Positions 1 through 8,494 of a stretch of DNA of 64,000 bases are shown one piece after another. A program made the position numbers and the translations under genes. The notes under the pieces are model-generated. The model worked only from the letters and a program-made list of their open reading frames with translations. It was not told where the DNA came from and did no database searches. Position 1 is the first letter of the stretch; each line of letters opens with the position of its first letter. This DNA comes from Thalassotalea mangrovi (GTDB lineage: Bacteria > Pseudomonadota > Gammaproteobacteria > Enterobacterales > Alteromonadaceae). The stretch is taken from assembly GCF_005116735.1 (NCBI RefSeq), contig NZ_SWDB01000033.1, positions 1-64,000 on the forward strand, read 5' to 3'.

Positions 1-1
1 C

Positions 2-358
2 CGCTCATATGCACCTCTCTTTTTAGTCATTTTATCTAACTTAGAGGTGTCTAGGGAACTAGTGGCGATTCAAACTTACCTGGATTCTCAATTCCAGCAA
101 GAGCAATCAGGCACTAAACTCGCTAAAGATCTTAGAACAGGAGCGGTTCAATTAACCACGGAACAACTTGCTGACTTAATGGAAGTCAGAAGCGCGCGTA
201 CATTGGAAATCCACATTCCCAAGCTATTTGTTAACATTTCCACTGTAATTGTTCTGAGTATGCCGTTAATTTATCTATTTGGTTACTTGGCTGGGCGAAG
301 AAACTATAAGAAACGAAGTCTTGAAAAAACTTTGCTGAAAGCCGAAGGGCAGGATTGA
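2..358 (+). CDS. Small membrane protein, probably 5'-truncated by the window edge
   Basis: I do not recognise this protein. The reading frame ending at 358 stays open to the left edge. A GTG at 47 could start it, but no properly spaced ribosome binding site precedes that codon, and the upstream codons encode a hydrophobic run (YAPLFLVIL), so I prefer a gene that begins outside the window. The visible part has that N-terminal hydrophobic stretch, a polar, Gln/Leu-rich middle of about 60 residues, a second clear membrane segment (STVIVLSMPLIYLFGYLAG) and a basic tail (GRRNYKKR). The topology would be two membrane helices around a soluble segment with a cytoplasmic C-terminus. Function unknown. 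Confidence 0.45.
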   Translation, partial: RSYAPLFLVILSNLEVSRELVAIQTYLDSQFQQEQSGTKLAKDLRTGAVQLTTEQLADLMEVRSARTLEIHIPKLFVNISTVIVLSMPLIYLFGYLAGRRNYKKRSLEKTLLKAEGQD

Positions 359-441
359 GCGATCTACAGTCGTAGCGAGCATGGCAGGGAAAACGTGCAG
401 ACATATCTACATATCGAAAGGTTAGCCAAGATAGGAAATCC

Positions 442-1119
442 ATGATTCCAGATTATTCAAAATACTCAATTCATGAGTTAAGGGAAGTTTGCGCCAATAT
501 CAATAACCACAAATATCCTGAAAGATATGAGGCAGCAAAACTTCACTTGGAATCGAAGCTTTTTATCGAAAGTCAAAGACTTATTAACCAGGAAAAGTCC
601 TATAATAAACAAGCCTCTGAAACCCTACACGTATCTAGTAAAGCTCACCTTCAAGAATTCTTTCCTACTGCAATTACGTTAATTTTGGGTCTTTCCATTT
701 GGGCACACTTTTCAATCCAGCAAGGCCAAGGATGGACAGGGGCTCATAGTATTCTTATTTTAATTTGGTTTGCATTAGCTTTGATCCCCCAACTAATACT
801 TCACGCTAGGTATTCAATAATTAATAATGCTTTTCACATACAGCAGATTGGGACATCTATTTCGATATCATCGAAAACTTTAACTCGTAGCTTCAATTGG
901 GCAGATATAGAGAAGATTGATATATATGCCCCAAGCAGCAAAAGTTTTGGATTTATTAGATTTATACCTTCTGAAAATTACTCATATGGAAAAATCCGCG
1001 TTAAGGGTGAGAAAGAAGAAGTGACTATTACAAGTCTATTGGATCAAGAGTTACTTTGGTTACGTTGTCTGAAACCCAGCGTAACAGAACGCCATTGGAG
1101 AATGATTTGTCTCGTGTAA
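442..1119 (+). CDS. Hypothetical two-TM membrane protein with PH-like C-terminal region
   Basis: This 225-residue protein starts at an ATG about 80 bp after the preceding gene. Residues 1-60 form a charged helical region with the pattern YS-x-hELREV...KYPERYEAA, seen at the N-terminus of several bacterial membrane proteins of unknown role. Two hydrophobic segments follow at about 75-95 and 103-122. The C-terminal hundred residues are beta-rich (ISISSKTLTRSFNWADIEKI), which resembles a bacterial PH-like fold in outline only. No catalytic motif is visible. It lies in the same direction as the upstream small membrane protein and may be co-transcribed with it. Function unknown; the gene assignment rests on length, codon pattern and coherent topology. 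Confidence 0.6.
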   Translation: MIPDYSKYSIHELREVCANINNHKYPERYEAAKLHLESKLFIESQRLINQEKSYNKQASETLHVSSKAHLQEFFPTAITLILGLSIWAHFSIQQGQGWTGAHSILILIWFALALIPQLILHARYSIINNAFHIQQIGTSISISSKTLTRSFNWADIEKIDIYAPSSKSFGFIRFIPSENYSYGKIRVKGEKEEVTITSLLDQELLWLRCLKPSVTERHWRMICLV

Positions 1120-1238
1120 GAGTCGCATGAATAATAATGCGCTTTGTTGTAAGATATTTGGTTCATAATATCAGTACATCTGCAGTAGAGTCTTAAACCC
1201 CTAGATGACCTTATATTAGAAGTTTCTAAAGGACCGAG

Positions 1239-2030
1239 TTTGGCACATCAGAGACGTTCGGCTGCTGGCTAAGATTCCCTGTAGTATCAGGGAATGACTC
1301 AAGGGCTTTTGCTTTTAACTCGAAGCGACGCTGTTTGTCGCGTGCTCGGAACAATCTTTGATTGTGTGCTCGGAGTGGCATTTTCTGCCCCGTTCTCGGA
1401 GTATCGTTTACGATACGTACTCAGGGAGTTTCAACTCCCGCCTTTGGCACTTAAGAGACATTCGGCTCCAGCTAAGATTCCCTGTACTATCAGGGAAAGA
1501 CTCAAGGTTTTTGCTTTTCACTCGAAGCGACGTTTTATGTCGCGTACCCGAAACAATCTTTGATTGTGTGCCCGAAGTGACGTTTTACGTCACGTACTCG
1601 GAGTATCGTTTACGATACGTACTCGGAGTATCGTTTACGATACGTACTCAGGGAGTTTCAACTCCCGCTTTAGGCACAAAGCTTCCGTTCAGTCTTGACT
1701 AAGATTCCCTGTCGTAGCAGGGAATGACTCAAGGTTTTTTGCGTTTTCTTCCACCGAAAATTGCTCCTCGATAACTGCTCCTGCGTTATTCTACCTGCGC
1801 ACATCCGTGTACTTGTGCATTTTCGGCATACCGGCCAATCCATGGCCATAACCAGCGCAGCTTACCTCACTCGGAGGGACGTTTTTTGTCGCGGGTACAG
1901 AATTTCAGTTCCAGACAAATTCCGCATACCAACATCCCTGTCGGCAGCTAGGAACAATCTTCGATTGTGTGCTCGGAGTGGCGTTTTCTGCCACGTGCCA
2001 GGAGTATCGTCTACGATACGTGCTAGATGT
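1239..2030. repeat. REP-like palindromes with an array of mini-hairpin modules
   Basis: About 0.8 kb of non-coding DNA built from degenerate repeats of one block. Each block opens with GGCAC-type sequence and a REP-like palindrome (ATTCCCTG, 6-nt loop, CAGGGAAT) at 1274-1295, 1478-1497 and 1704-1725. A chain of short hairpins with T-rich loops follows: GCGAC/GTCGC, ACAATC/GATTGT, GTGGC or GTGAC with its partner, GTATCG/CGATAC and GGGAGT/ACTCCC. Linkers such as GTGCTCGGAG or CGTACTCGGAG separate them. Block 2 (about 1443-1676) has the GTATCG hairpin twice in tandem; block 3 is more diverged. Stem changes are often matched on both arms. Open frames in this stretch are made of repeat sequence and are not genes. 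Confidence 0.8.
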
Positions 2031-2042
2031 TTTTCACCTTAC

Positions 2043-2080
2043 AAAAAAAGGCCACATGCGACGTGTATCACATGCGGCCT
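2043..2080 (-). terminator. Rho-independent terminator of the S8 peptidase gene
   Basis: On the minus strand a stem of nine pairs (GGCCGCATG with CATGTGGCC, one G-U pair) at 2050-2079 is followed by seven T residues at 2049-2043. It lies about 40 bp beyond the stop of the peptidase gene. Confidence 0.85.
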
Positions 2081-2121
2081 GATTAATTTTGACAGATGTT
2101 TTTGCTAACTAATCTAACAAA

Positions 2122-5100
2122 CTATTTCAACATATAAGCGCGTAATGTTGTCTGTTCGCTGGTACTTGACTGCGTATCAGCAACCTCAATCCTCAGGTGA
2201 ACAAACTCTCCGGCGGCAGCGTCATTTGGAACAATCGCGAACCAGTCGTCGCCAACTTGCTCAATTTGCGCATCCTGCCAGTTATCCGGGCTGAACTTTT
2301 GGAACACAGGGCAATAGGAATACCCATATGCACCATCCAGCATGCATTCCTGACCATAACCATATTGCAGGCGAACGCTTGTTAACGGTACAGCTCCTAA
2401 CGTATCCACCATACCGGTGATTTTGATGCGCGCTGCCTGTCCTGCACTCATCGCATTATCGATATCAACTGGTACATCAACGACCGGCACTAACAGGCGC
2501 TGCGCTCCCTGAATGCTGGCATCGGTATTAAAATGGAAAATTCCCTGATAATACGAGCCTAATTTATCATTAACCGGCGAGCGTTCACCAACACCGCGAG
2601 CGGTGTATCGTACTTCCAAACGCACATCAGAAACGTTATCCGGAACGCTCAGCATACCCTGGTCAAGATAGTGAACTTCACCATTTAGCTGGATACCATA
2701 GGCGGTCGAACCATTATAGCCGCCGATACCATCGTGACCGGATGAATCACCGAACGCCGGAAATTTAAAGGTCAGCACATTAGTATCACGATATGCGATT
2801 GGCGTACCATTGGATAACAAGGATGCACCGCGAGGACCTTTAAACCACTCGGTTTGCTCATTCGCTCCGGCAGTCATAAGACGCAAGCCATCAAAATAAG
2901 CCCCATCCGATTGAATGCGGAAATTCGGCATGACCACATTGGTCCAGGCGTTTTTAGGCGTTGCCGTGTAGTACTCTTTACGCTGCATCGGTAACATCAT
3001 CAGTTGCGAACTACCGGTAGAGTAAAATTCACCGCTGCTGTTGGTCATTGCCATCACATCGGTCCATGCCGGACGCTCGTCATTCTGCGCATGATACTTG
3101 GCATCAATCGTGTGCAGATCTTTATCGTGAACACGAATCAAACCGCCATCGCTATGACCATCAGTAATATGATGCAGGGAATAGGCGTATGGAGAGCGTT
3201 CTAATGCAGTACCAGACCAACGGATTGTGTCGTTGCCGGCGATAATTTCTGCGGCCAGCAATTCCCCTTCTTCAGCACTTAAACCGACAACCGGGATCTT
3301 CGGGGTGCCGTGAATGCTGGTTTTATAACGACCAGACGTTCCTGGACGATAAAACAGGACACCAATAGCCCCTTGATTCATCACATTTTGTACCATGTAA
3401 GACGTCACATAATAAGGGTGTGCAATTAACGCGATTTTGCCTTCTAATTCAAATTGACTCCAATCGGTCGCATAACCCGCATCACCGACATTGACCACCT
3501 GAGCACTGCCCTCGCCATGGAAAGTCAAAGCGAGACTTTGACGAACCGGGTCAAGCTCCTGGCCATTGGCCATGAATAGTCGAGATTGCGGCGCATAAGC
3601 ACGGGTCGTTACGAAAGAGCGGAATCTGTCATCGTGACCTTGTGACCAGAGATACATGTCTTTCACATAATCTGGTGCCAGGTCAACGGCCGCCAGTTTA
3701 GCGACTTTATTATCATCCAGGGCGTAGGTAAAACCAAAGGCATAGCCCTGGGTTGAAATCGGCTGGTCGGTTTTAAACTCAACTTTCTGCGCAGTTCTGG
3801 CATCAAATTCAAGATAAGTATCCGATTCAATTTTTTTGTTCAGGTATGCCATTTGCGCGGCAGATTCAACCAGGCCACCAAAATCTGAATCGTTATCATA
3901 GGTCATAATATTGCTGACAACCGTGTAATCACCTTTTGGTAATGACACCTGTGCCTGACCGTTTTTCAACGTGACCGCCTGGCCCCAGTCATCCTCGTCA
4001 TTGACAATAAATGCTCGCGATGGTGATGTTGCCGGCTTACCGCGCATGTCAATCGCGTTAATGGTCAGTTCCACCTGCGGTGCCTGGATCCAGAACGACA
4101 CCGGAACACTTAAACGTTGTTCGCCGTTGGCGGTGCTGGTACCAATAATACGGCCGGTGATGGTGCCATAGGCAGAATTTCTCAGGGCAACACCCGGATC
4201 AACCCATACCGGTAAATCGATACTGCCGTTTGCAGGGATCACCACATTATGAGTGTCCAGGCCTGCGATGGTAGCAGGTAACTGAGTATTACCATCTTCA
4301 CCGATAAAATCGACTTTCAATTTCAGGCTAATCTCTTCATCACTCAGGTTTTGTAAGGAAACGTCGCGATAGATTCGCTGATTGTCGAGACCATATGGGA
4401 AGATCCCCAACTCCTGGTTCGCCTGGCCAACTACTGCTTGGATCATCGCCTGGTTAACGTCCATTGGACCAGCGCCCTGTTCGAGAACATGGGAGTCATT
4501 ATTCACAGCCGATGAAGTCAGCACACTTTTCACTTGTTGCGGACTAAGTTCCGGGCGTGCCTGCATCAATAACGCTGCACCGCCTGCAACATGAGGTGAT
4601 GCCATCGACGTTCCGGACAGGCTACGATATGCCGTTCCGGCATTACCACCTGATGCGCCAGCGACCACATTTACCCCCTGGGAGGCGATGTCAGGCTTGG
4701 CAGAGTGACCATCGGGAGACGGACCACGAGACGAAAATGATGCCGTGTTATTGTCACGATCAATGGCACCAACGGTTAATGCGCTCGGTGCACAACCCGG
4801 AGAGCCAACGGTTTGGCGAGTGAAACTATTACCGGCGGCGATAACAAATAATGCCTGGTTGCGATACGCTTCAATCAGGTCAACCATAGGGCCACCACAA
4901 TAGGTCGCGGTGCCACCTAATGACATATTAATGATGTCAGCGCCATTATCGACGGCCCACTGCATGCCGCTTAAAATACCATAAGTGGAACCGCCGCCGG
5001 TATTGCCAAGAACTTTACCCACTAACAGATTTGCACCTGGAGCCATACCAACCCACTTGCCGTCGGATTCCTGACCCGTTCCAGCCACCGTGGCTGCAAC

Positions 5101-5889
5101 ATGGGTACCATGACCGTTTAAATCATCAACACCATTACGTGACCAGGTAAAATCTTTCGATGCAACTACCTGCCCATTTAGGTCGCTGTGTTCAATATCG
5201 TAACCGGTATCAAGAACCGCCACAGTTACGCCTTCACCATTAAAAGGTGAAGCATAATTACCATAGGCACCGGTCAGAGGAACGGTGGTAGTCAGGGTCT
5301 CTGCCGCGGACGCTTTATAAGCGTGAACCATTGCGTCTAACCATACTCCCTCAACCTTACCGTCAGCGGTGAGTTTTGCGAAGACTTCTGCAGCCTTATC
5401 TTTTTGAATACCAAAAGCTGCAACATCAATAATTTCAACTTCTCCAATCAGCTCAGTACCCGCTAAAACATGTGGTGTGGCTGCGCCGGCCAGGGTGCCA
5501 TCGCTATACTCAATAAGCACTGGCAAATTAGGCGTGGAAGCATCATCATAGCCAGATTGATGCAATTTACTGATATTAAACAGCTCTAAATCAATGGCTT
5601 GGGCATCAACCAGGGCTTTGGCTTTTTCCGGCACCAAATAGATGTCACTGCCTCGTTTAAAAATGCTGGTGATTAGCTCTTGATCATCAGCAGACAATAA
5701 ACGGATGCCGGCTAGCGAACCGTCATTTTTAACAACGGCGGATACCTTATCACCAGTGATAAGCGTGAATTCTACGGCTTTACTTTGTTGTTCAGTCAAC
5801 GCCGGATCAGCAAATGCTGATAAGCTGGTCGAGCATAGTGCAAACAGACATGCGGTCGATAACCGACTCGGTCGAAAGAATTGCTTCAT
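2122..5889 (-). CDS. Secreted subtilisin-family (S8) serine peptidase with PA domain
   Basis: A 1255-residue exported protease. Residues 1-27 are a signal peptide ending SAFA. The region 38-200 looks like the pro-region, with the VEFTLITGDKVSAVV pattern typical of large subtilases. The S8 catalytic domain spans about 205-450 and is complete: Asp227 in AVLDTG, His260 in DLNGHGTHVA, oxyanion Asn354 in AAGNS and Ser428 in GTSMASPHVAG. A protease-associated (PA) segment follows at about 800-900 (GKIALIAHPYY...GAIGVLFYRPG), and the last 350 residues are beta-rich with no recognised repeat. It should cleave proteins outside the cell or in the periplasm, giving peptide nutrients. It is transcribed alone, with a strong terminator downstream. 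Substrate specificity cannot be told from sequence. Confidence 0.93.
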   Translation of the reverse strand: MKQFFRPSRLSTACLFALCSTSLSAFADPALTEQQSKAVEFTLITGDKVSAVVKNDGSLAGIRLLSADDQELITSIFKRGSDIYLVPEKAKALVDAQAIDLELFNISKLHQSGYDDASTPNLPVLIEYSDGTLAGAATPHVLAGTELIGEVEIIDVAAFGIQKDKAAEVFAKLTADGKVEGVWLDAMVHAYKASAAETLTTTVPLTGAYGNYASPFNGEGVTVAVLDTGYDIEHSDLNGQVVASKDFTWSRNGVDDLNGHGTHVAATVAGTGQESDGKWVGMAPGANLLVGKVLGNTGGGSTYGILSGMQWAVDNGADIINMSLGGTATYCGGPMVDLIEAYRNQALFVIAAGNSFTRQTVGSPGCAPSALTVGAIDRDNNTASFSSRGPSPDGHSAKPDIASQGVNVVAGASGGNAGTAYRSLSGTSMASPHVAGGAALLMQARPELSPQQVKSVLTSSAVNNDSHVLEQGAGPMDVNQAMIQAVVGQANQELGIFPYGLDNQRIYRDVSLQNLSDEEISLKLKVDFIGEDGNTQLPATIAGLDTHNVVIPANGSIDLPVWVDPGVALRNSAYGTITGRIIGTSTANGEQRLSVPVSFWIQAPQVELTINAIDMRGKPATSPSRAFIVNDEDDWGQAVTLKNGQAQVSLPKGDYTVVSNIMTYDNDSDFGGLVESAAQMAYLNKKIESDTYLEFDARTAQKVEFKTDQPISTQGYAFGFTYALDDNKVAKLAAVDLAPDYVKDMYLWSQGHDDRFRSFVTTRAYAPQSRLFMANGQELDPVRQSLALTFHGEGSAQVVNVGDAGYATDWSQFELEGKIALIAHPYYVTSYMVQNVMNQGAIGVLFYRPGTSGRYKTSIHGTPKIPVVGLSAEEGELLAAEIIAGNDTIRWSGTALERSPYAYSLHHITDGHSDGGLIRVHDKDLHTIDAKYHAQNDERPAWTDVMAMTNSSGEFYSTGSSQLMMLPMQRKEYYTATPKNAWTNVVMPNFRIQSDGAYFDGLRLMTAGANEQTEWFKGPRGASLLSNGTPIAYRDTNVLTFKFPAFGDSSGHDGIGGYNGSTAYGIQLNGEVHYLDQGMLSVPDNVSDVRLEVRYTARGVGERSPVNDKLGSYYQGIFHFNTDASIQGAQRLLVPVVDVPVDIDNAMSAGQAARIKITGMVDTLGAVPLTSVRLQYGYGQECMLDGAYGYSYCPVFQKFSPDNWQDAQIEQVGDDWFAIVPNDAAAGEFVHLRIEVADTQSSTSEQTTLRAYMLK

Positions 5890-6310
5890 AAAAATTCCTC
5901 ATAAATTGGGGCAGAATCTCGTTCAAAAGCGCTACGCAGCTCACTGCACAGCTCAGGAAGAGCAATCAAAAGTGGTACGGGAAAGACCACCCCATGATTA
6001 TTATTGCGCCAGTTATCTGGCGTGTGGGGGAGATTGAATATAACTAAAATTAATCAATTAGGAACGCAAATCGGGACAAAGTTGTGTAGCATTTTGTACA
6101 CTTCATCCCTTTGCTCACTCCTGGCAACGGTGGATTTACCAGCTCGCCTGATAACGATTTTAAGTATTGGTATCCGGCTACCGATCTCAGGTTTCTCGTC
6201 TCTCGTCTCTCGTCTCTCGTCTCTCAAAAACTTACGTCGTTCTCAGGCTGGCGAAAACAAGTAAACCTATTTATCATTAGCCGCTTAGTTAACGCAATCT
6301 GAGAATAACC
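5890..6310. other. Intergenic region, divergent promoters and a heptad repeat
   Basis: About 420 bp between the minus-strand peptidase and the plus-strand HutD/Ves gene, so it must hold both promoters. AT-rich stretches near 6035-6065 could serve as promoter DNA, but no convincing -35/-10 pair was fixed. A heptanucleotide tandem repeat occupies 6194-6225. No RNA gene or coding sequence is apparent. Confidence 0.5.
6194..6225. repeat. Heptanucleotide tandem repeat (TCTCGTC)
   Basis: About four and a half copies of a 7-bp unit, with G at 6198, 6205, 6212 and 6219. It sits about 85 bp upstream of the HutD/Ves start codon. Confidence 0.9.
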
Positions 6311-6892
6311 ATGCCCTATACGATTATCTCACCATCAATGTTTAAAACCGTTCCCTGGAAAAACGGTAAAGGTTCGACCGTAGAAATCGCCATCAATGAT
6401 GGCGCAACGTTAGATAAATTTGACTGGCGTTTAAGCATGGCCGACGTAACGGAGAATGGGCAGTTTTCGGACTTTTCCGGGTACCAGAGAAACTTGATTC
6501 TGATTAAAGGTAATGGATTAACCCTGACTCATAACGAGCAGCGAGTTGATAATCTTGACCAGCACCTGGCATTTGCCACCTTTGATGGAGCCAGTAAAAC
6601 CGTATCAACATTACTTGACGGACCCATTACCGATTTCAATTTAATCACCGCATCGGGTGCGTATTCAGCGGACGTTGCAACCTATGCAGAACAAAGCAGC
6701 ATCGAAAAAAACGTCAGTGATATCCACTTTATTTATGGGTTAAGCGACTCTCTCAAAGTCAGCATTGGCAGCGAATCGGAACAGTTAGAGCTGCAACCCC
6801 GGCATTTAATGCAGGTTACTGGAGCCAAAGGCGAAAAGCTCACCGTTTCAGGATCGGACTTCATTGTTATCGGCTTAACAGGGAATGGTTGA
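6311..6892 (+). CDS. HutD/Ves family cupin-like protein
   Basis: A 193-residue soluble protein of the HutD/Ves (DUF886) family. The diagnostic N-terminal pattern PWKNGKGSTVEIA...FDWRLSMADVTENGQFSDFSGY is complete, and GLTL and a beta-rich bicupin-like remainder follow. Family members are found in histidine-utilisation operons (HutD) or as the E. coli cold-induced protein Ves. Their exact biochemical role is unsettled, and a regulatory or metabolite-binding function has been suggested. No hut genes lie nearby, so the context does not help. The gene stands alone between repeat-rich spacers, and a heptad repeat begins immediately after its stop codon. Confidence 0.88.
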   Translation: MPYTIISPSMFKTVPWKNGKGSTVEIAINDGATLDKFDWRLSMADVTENGQFSDFSGYQRNLILIKGNGLTLTHNEQRVDNLDQHLAFATFDGASKTVSTLLDGPITDFNLITASGAYSADVATYAEQSSIEKNVSDIHFIYGLSDSLKVSIGSESEQLELQPRHLMQVTGAKGEKLTVSGSDFIVIGLTGNG

Positions 6893-6938
6893 TAAGCGGT
6901 AAGCTGTAAGCGGTAAGCTGTAAGCTGTAAGCTGTAAG
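6893..6938. repeat. Heptanucleotide tandem repeat (TAAGCTG/TAAGCGG)
   Basis: Six and a half copies of a 7-bp unit, TAAGC followed by TG or GG, starting at the base after the HutD/Ves stop codon. Confidence 0.93.
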
Positions 6939-7113
6939 TGTTTGATCTTGGCCCGGATAATCAGTCTGTATTGTCTATTAAAAAGCGTCAGATTACTTTA
7001 CGCAACAAATTAGTATCTTTTTAACTTATTGATATATAGGAAAATATAACTTGGAATACGAATTGCTTAGTAAATGCTAATGATTTGTATGGGTTTGCTG
7101 AATAAGTCCCTGG

Positions 7114-7136
7114 TTGTTCATTGTTCATTGTTCATT
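7114..7136. repeat. Heptanucleotide tandem repeat (TTGTTCA)
   Basis: Three full copies of TTGTTCA plus two bases, ending about 27 bp before the likely start of the PEP-CTERM gene. A change in copy number would alter its leader. Confidence 0.9.
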
Positions 7137-7162
7137 TTAACTAATGTATGCCGAGAATCGTT

Positions 7163-7957
7163 ATGAACCAACCCAGCTCAAATACTCTTTTGACGAGTTT
7201 AAAATACCTGATTGTTACAATAATGCTATTACTGCCTTCGCTTTCGAACGCTCAATTGATTGAAGCAGACGCCTTCGAAGCGGGCGACAATAAAGCGTTT
7301 ACGTTAAGTTTTCCCCGTTACAACCTGATCTGGATGGACGCATCAGAACTGCTGAATCTGGACAAAAGTGAAGTACAGGCCTTGTTGGACGGCGGCCTGG
7401 CTGCGCAGGGTTGGCGAATGCCAACATTAAGTGAAACGCAACGAATTTTCGCCTTTATGTATACCAACAGGTTTGAAACCGACACTAGTCGCGAATTTCC
7501 ACTAATATGTATTCCCGAAGCGTCCTGTACTTTCGTTTATTCTGATAGCGACAACGGTTCAATTTGGCCAACATTTCAATCGAAAATCGGACTTAACGAG
7601 GTAATTGATGAATACTTTGCTCATACGTTTTTTATTTCCCGTCGAAGTCTGGACTATCTTGCATTTCATCTAAGCTTCAATAATTTTTTACCGGGCTTTG
7701 ACGATCCCAGATACCCTGAAGAATTGCATTTTGATGACTTTTATTACCATTTATTTACTTACACGGCACCGGTATTTATATCCGAAGACTATTATGCCGA
7801 GGAAATCGACGACTACCCGATCCCATTTTCATTTATGCTAGTGAAAGATGTACAACGATCCCGAAATAATGACATTCCGGTACCAGAGCCTGCTACAGCC
7901 GCATTGCTTTTGATAGCGAGCATCTGTTGTTTTAGTCGCATAAAATCAATTAGATAG
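7163..7957 (+). CDS. PEP-CTERM sorting-domain exported protein
   Basis: An exported protein of 264 residues. I start it at the ATG at 7163, preceded by GAGAA at usable spacing, rather than the ATG at 7148, which lacks a binding site. The N-terminus is a signal peptide (hydrophobic YLIVTIMLLLPSL, then SNA before QLIEADAF). The C-terminus is a PEP-CTERM tripartite signal: VPEP, a hydrophobic helix (ATAALLLIASICCF) and a basic end (SRIKSIR). Such proteins are processed by exosortase and linked to extracellular polysaccharide export. No exosortase lies in this window, so it would have to act from elsewhere. The middle is acidic and aromatic-rich (FYYHLFTYTAPVF) and matches no domain I know. Function unknown beyond export and surface sorting. 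Confidence 0.82.
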   Translation: MNQPSSNTLLTSLKYLIVTIMLLLPSLSNAQLIEADAFEAGDNKAFTLSFPRYNLIWMDASELLNLDKSEVQALLDGGLAAQGWRMPTLSETQRIFAFMYTNRFETDTSREFPLICIPEASCTFVYSDSDNGSIWPTFQSKIGLNEVIDEYFAHTFFISRRSLDYLAFHLSFNNFLPGFDDPRYPEELHFDDFYYHLFTYTAPVFISEDYYAEEIDDYPIPFSFMLVKDVQRSRNNDIPVPEPATAALLLIASICCFSRIKSIR

Positions 7958-8001
7958 TACAATATGCGAGACAAAAAGAACGGCCGAATCTGTCTGGTAA
8001 G

Positions 8002-8040
8002 CACACAGCATAGTTTATAAAACTGGGACTATGCTGTGTG
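8002..8040. terminator. Terminator-like hairpin between convergent genes
   Basis: A perfect 13-bp inverted repeat (CACACAGCATAGT with ACTATGCTGTGTG) around a 13-nt loop lies between the convergent PEP-CTERM and DUF4242 genes. It lacks a strong T-run on either side, so termination would be weak or factor-assisted. Confidence 0.6.
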
Positions 8041-8066
8041 AGAAATTTTCCGGCTAAAAGATAAGG

Positions 8067-8339
8067 TTATTCCGACGTAGTAGGATCAATAATACCGCGA
8101 ACTTCAGAAATGGAGTTTGCCGGGAACCCCCCCTGCTCCGCATGTTGCTTAATTAAGTCTTCATTATCCGCAATATAGATACAATAAACTTTGTCATCGG
8201 TCACATAGCTTTGCACCCACTGGATTTGCGGCCCCATGTTCTGTAAAACACCGCAGGACTTTTGTGATACACCCTGTAAATCCGCTTGTGATAAAGAACC
8301 CGCTCCTGGTATTTCCCGTTCAATTACGTATTTTGGCAT
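8067..8339 (-). CDS. DUF4242 (SCO4226-like, nickel-binding) small protein
   Basis: A 90-residue soluble protein with the DUF4242 pattern MPKYVIEREIPGAG...CVLQ-type centre...VQSYVTDDKVYCIYIADNEDLIKQHAEQGGFPANSISEV. The family has a ferredoxin-like fold, and Streptomyces SCO4226 binds nickel; the role in other bacteria is unknown. I chose the ATG at 8339 because GGAG sits six bases upstream. The in-frame TTG at 8351 overlaps that binding site. The gene faces the PEP-CTERM gene tail to tail and may be read separately from the downstream-lying dehydrogenase. Confidence 0.85.
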   Translation of the reverse strand: MPKYVIEREIPGAGSLSQADLQGVSQKSCGVLQNMGPQIQWVQSYVTDDKVYCIYIADNEDLIKQHAEQGGFPANSISEVRGIIDPTTSE

Positions 8340-8494
8340 GTCGGTCTCCAATTAATTTGAGTTAGCTTTCCTTTGCAGTTACATATCAAAATGGATATAA
8401 AACAAAGGGATAAAGAGGCAATGTTAAATTTAGTCGGTTACTGATGATATTTCCAAAACAAAGGTTAAAGTTTTTTGCGATACATCAATGTTCG

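Noticed and set aside
231-443. Minus-strand frame of about 70 codons opposite the first gene
   Set aside because: It overlaps the plus-strand gene, has no ribosome binding site and no recognisable protein features.
1239-2030. CRISPR array
   Set aside because: The repeats are unequal in length, each differs from the next, there are no constant-length spacers and no cas genes.
1294-2108. Open frames on the plus strand within the repeat array
   Set aside because: They consist of the hairpin modules read in different frames, give Arg/Ser/Leu-rich sequences without domains, and lack ribosome sites.
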